Source of the DNA: Bifidobacterium dentium JCM 1195 = DSM 20436
Lineage (GTDB): Bacteria; Actinomycetota; Actinomycetes; Actinomycetales; Bifidobacteriaceae
Direction: 5' to 3'
NCBI RefSeq assembly: GCF_001042595.1
Contig: NZ_AP012326.1
Location: forward strand, 930,001-994,000
Length of the DNA: 64,000 nucleotides
Made by a program: the position numbers and the translations under genes. Position 1 is the first letter of the stretch; every line of letters begins with the position of its first letter. The notes beneath the pieces are model-generated. The model had not been told where the DNA came from and did no database searches. It saw nothing but the letters and a program-made list of their open reading frames with translations. Shown here piece by piece: positions 61,215 to 64,000 of this stretch.

Positions 61215-64000
61215 GCTGTCCGGCATCCTTGACGTACTGGAAACGGATGACGATTTCCGTGCGCTGATTTCCGGTGAGGTCGAGGAACCGGAATCCGACA
61301 TCGATCCCAGCATCACCGTAGGCGTTCCCGAAGGTCTACGGCCGGCTCTGGCGGCCGGTGCCGCCGGCAGCAGGCCGGTCGTGCTCGTTGTCGCTTCCGG
61401 GAGGGAGGCGGAGGAGACGGTCGAGGCGATTCGTTCCTGGTACGGTGGCGACCCGCAGGATGTGGCCCAGTTGGAGGCTTGGGAAACGTTGCCTCATGAA
61501 CGTCTGTCTCCCCGTGCCGATACGGTGGCCAGCCGCATGGCGGTGTTCCGCAGGTTGAAACACCCCGAAGAGGGGAATGCCATGTTCGGTCCGATCCGCA
61601 TTCTGGTAATGCCGGTGCGATCCCTGATTCAGCCGGTAGTGGCCGGTCTTGGCGACATCGAACCGCTGGTATTCACGCAAGGCGAGGAATTGGCGCTCGA
61701 TGAAGCGTCGAAACGATTGGTGGAGAGCGCCTATACGCGTGTGGACCTTGTGATGGACCGTGGAGAATTCGCCGTGCGTGGAGGCATCATCGACGTATTT
61801 CCGCCGACGCTGCCGCATCCGGTGCGTATCGAATTCTTTGGTGACGAAATCGATGCCATCAAGCAGTTCCATGCTTCCGACCAACGTACGTACGGAGAGC
61901 CGCTGGAGAGCGTCTGGGCCACGCCATGCCGTGAATTGCAACTGACGGACGCCGTTCGCGATCGGGCGAAGTCCCTGATCGGTTCCATTCCCAACGCCGA
62001 GGATATGCTGGAATCCATCGCCAACGCCATTGCGGTAGAGGGTATGGAATCGCTGTTGCCGGCGCTCGTCGACGACATGGAATCGGTGCAGGGCATGTTG
62101 CCGCCGAATGCGCTGATCATGCTTTCCGATCCGGAAAAACTGCGCAGAGGCGCCGATGATCTGGCCAAAACCGCCAACGAGTTTCTGGCTGCCAGCTGGC
62201 ATGTGGCCGCGTCCGGTCATGGTAGTGGTGCGCCCATCACCTTCGATCAGGCGAATTTTCTTGACTTCGAAGAGACCATAACGTCTCTTGCGTTCTCGCA
62301 GCATGACGTTTGGAAACTCACCAGTTTCGGTGTGGATTCCAGTCTGCCCGGCCATGTACGAATCGATGCTTCGAATCCAGGCGAATATCGTGGTGACGAA
62401 CACAAGGCCGCCTCCGGCATTGAGGGGCTGCTCGCAGCTGGCTATGACGTGACCATCACGGCAGCCGCACAAGGCACGTTGGCCCGCCTGAAACGCGCCA
62501 TCAACGAAACCGGCATCACCAACTTCGAGTGCGTGCGATCCCGTGCCATCGACGGATTCGTGGATAATGCGGCGAAAACAGCATTGCTGACCGAGCGTGA
62601 CCTGACCGGCCGCACTTCGGCTGCGGGCCAGGCCAAAACCCCGAAGCGCCGGCGCAAGGCCATCGATCTGATGGAACTGAAATCCGGCGATTACGTGGTG
62701 CACGAGCAGCACGGCATCGGACGTTTCGTTGAAATGCGTCAACGTACTATCGGTACCGGCGCCAACAAAACCACCCGCGAATATCTGGTCATCGAATATG
62801 CGCCGAACAAACGCGGCGCCCCGGCCGACAAACTGTTCATCCCCACCGACCAGCTCGATCAGATCAGCAAGTATATCGGCGCCGAGGCGCCGAAACTCAA
62901 CAAACTGGGCGGTTCCGATTGGGCGGCCACCAAAGCCAAGGCACGTAAACACGTGCACGAGATCGCCGAGGATCTGGTCAAACTGTACTCGGCCCGCCAG
63001 CGTACGCCCGGTTACGCCTTCGGCAAAGACACGCCATGGCAAAAGGAACTGGAGGATGCCTTCCCGTATCAGGAGACCGCCGACCAGCTCACCACCATCG
63101 ACGAGGTCAAATCCGACATGGAACGATCCGTACCGATGGATCGTCTCATCTGCGGCGACGTCGGTTTCGGCAAGACGGAGATCGCCGTACGTGCCGCTTT
63201 CAAGGCGGTGCAGGATTCCAAACAGGTGGCCGTGCTCGTACCGACCACGCTGCTGGTGCAACAGCATTTCGAGACGTTCACCGAGCGCTATGAGGGCTTC
63301 CCGGTGAATGTGGCCGCAATGAGCCGATTCCAGACCGCCAAGGAAATCAACGACACCATTACGGGTCTGGAGGACGGCACCGTCGACGTGGTGATCGGCA
63401 CGCATAAGCTGCTCAATCCGAAAATCAAATTCAAGGATCTGGGACTCGTCATCATCGACGAGGAGCAACGGTTCGGCGTCGAGCATAAGGAGACGCTCAA
63501 GGCGTTGCGTACCAATGTGGACGTGCTGAGTCTGTCGGCAACGCCTATTCCACGAACGCTTGAGATGGCCGTCACCGGCATCCGTGAGATGTCCACACTG
63601 GCCACGCCTCCCGAGGATCGTCTGCCGGTGCTCACCTATGTCGGCGCATATGAGGATGCGCAGATCACCGCAGCCGTACGTCGAGAACTGCTACGTGGTG
63701 GCCAGGTCTTCTACGTGCACAATCGTGTGCAGGACATTGCGTCCGTCGCGGCGAAGATTCATGACCTCGTGCCGGAAGCGCATGTCGGCATTGCGCACGG
63801 CAAGATGGGGGAGAAGCAGCTCGATGGCGTGATCCGTGACTTCTGGCATCGTGACATCGATGTGCTGGTATGTACCACGATTATCGAGACTGGTCTTGAT
63901 ATCTCCAACGCAAACACGTTGATCGTCGATCATGCCGATCGTTTCGGTCTCAGTCAGCTGCACCAGCTGCGAGGACGAGTCGGACGCGGCCGTGAACGCG
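61205..64000 (+). CDS. mfd: Transcription-repair coupling factor Mfd (3' end outside window)
   Basis: Moves along DNA to remove RNA polymerase stalled at lesions and recruits UvrA. 932 codons are visible. The N-terminal UvrB-like module runs to about residue 480 (with GGIIDVFPPTLPHPVRIEFFG and TYGEPLESVW). The RNA-polymerase-interacting domain shows GDYVVHEQHGIGRF (about 495-508) and then the translocase: Walker A GDVGFGKTEIA, motif II IDEEQRFGVEHKE, LSATPIPRT, VFYVHNRVQ, VGIAHGKM and LVCTTIIETGLDISNANTL. The usual length is about 1150-1200, so the C-terminal part is cut off. ATG 61205 overlaps the pth stop by 10 nt. Confidence 0.95.

Noticed and set aside
61336..63486. A 716-codon minus-strand frame opposite mfd
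   Set aside because: The + strand frame carries all Mfd translocase motifs; the minus frame has no recognisable domain.
1..64000. CRISPR arrays, insertion sequences, prophage
   Set aside because: No regularly spaced direct repeats, transposase, integrase or phage genes were seen on either strand.

Overview
The window looks like a chromosomal segment of a Bifidobacterium (high-GC Actinobacteria; species not determined). The evidence is the actinobacterial OpcA next to Zwf, the UPF0182 giant membrane protein, a fused ECF ATPase, CstA followed by a YbdD-type small gene, frequent GTG starts, GC-rich codon use and AGGAGG-type ribosome sites. I see no rRNA, complete tRNA, CRISPR array, insertion sequence or prophage. 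Both ends cut genes: a pyridoxal/pyridoxamine kinase on the left and mfd on the right.

Layout. 0-7 kb: vitamin B6 kinase, O-acetylhomoserine sulfhydrylase behind a structured leader, an ECF vitamin-type transporter (S, fused A1A2, T) and a duplicated Lrp-type regulator. 7-14 kb: a MacB/FtsX-type ABC exporter, convergent with a NarL-type two-component system whose kinase gene is a tandem duplication. 14-17 kb: prolyl aminopeptidase, proC and ychF. 17-29 kb: a GntR regulator with a DUF1648 membrane protein, many single transporters (EamA, YeiH, NhaC, a second ECF S component, TauE), LysR and AraC regulators, a DUF362 protein and a uridine-kinase-like enzyme. 29-36 kb: histidine phosphatase, uracil/xanthine permease, an SDR, a DEAD-box helicase and a FetAB-like ABC pair. 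36-41 kb: a membrane-anchored esterase with an MprF-like aminoacyl-lipid synthase, then peptidase E. 41-46 kb: the whole oxidative pentose phosphate branch (gnd convergent with zwf-opcA-pgl). 46-54 kb: small redox enzymes (RibD-type reductase, SDR, lipoprotein flavodoxin, NmrA protein, quinone reductase), ogt, a sugar acetyltransferase, LysR and AzlCD. 54-64 kb: cstA with a structured leader and a ybdD that appears frameshifted, UPF0182, a GNAT enzyme, pth and mfd.

Points that stand out: (1) a tandemly duplicated, fused histidine kinase whose second half has lost the phospho-accepting His and the ATPase domain; (2) an ECF ATPase in which both degenerate motifs fall in the same composite ATP site; (3) ybdD split over two frames right after cstA; (4) two promoters of MerR architecture (19-bp spacer with a dyad inside) and no MerR gene in the window; (5) an esterase/MprF pair that may add and remove amino acids on membrane lipids; (6) several very long perfect hairpins and structured leaders between genes. 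Function assignments rest on motif reading only; no database search was run.
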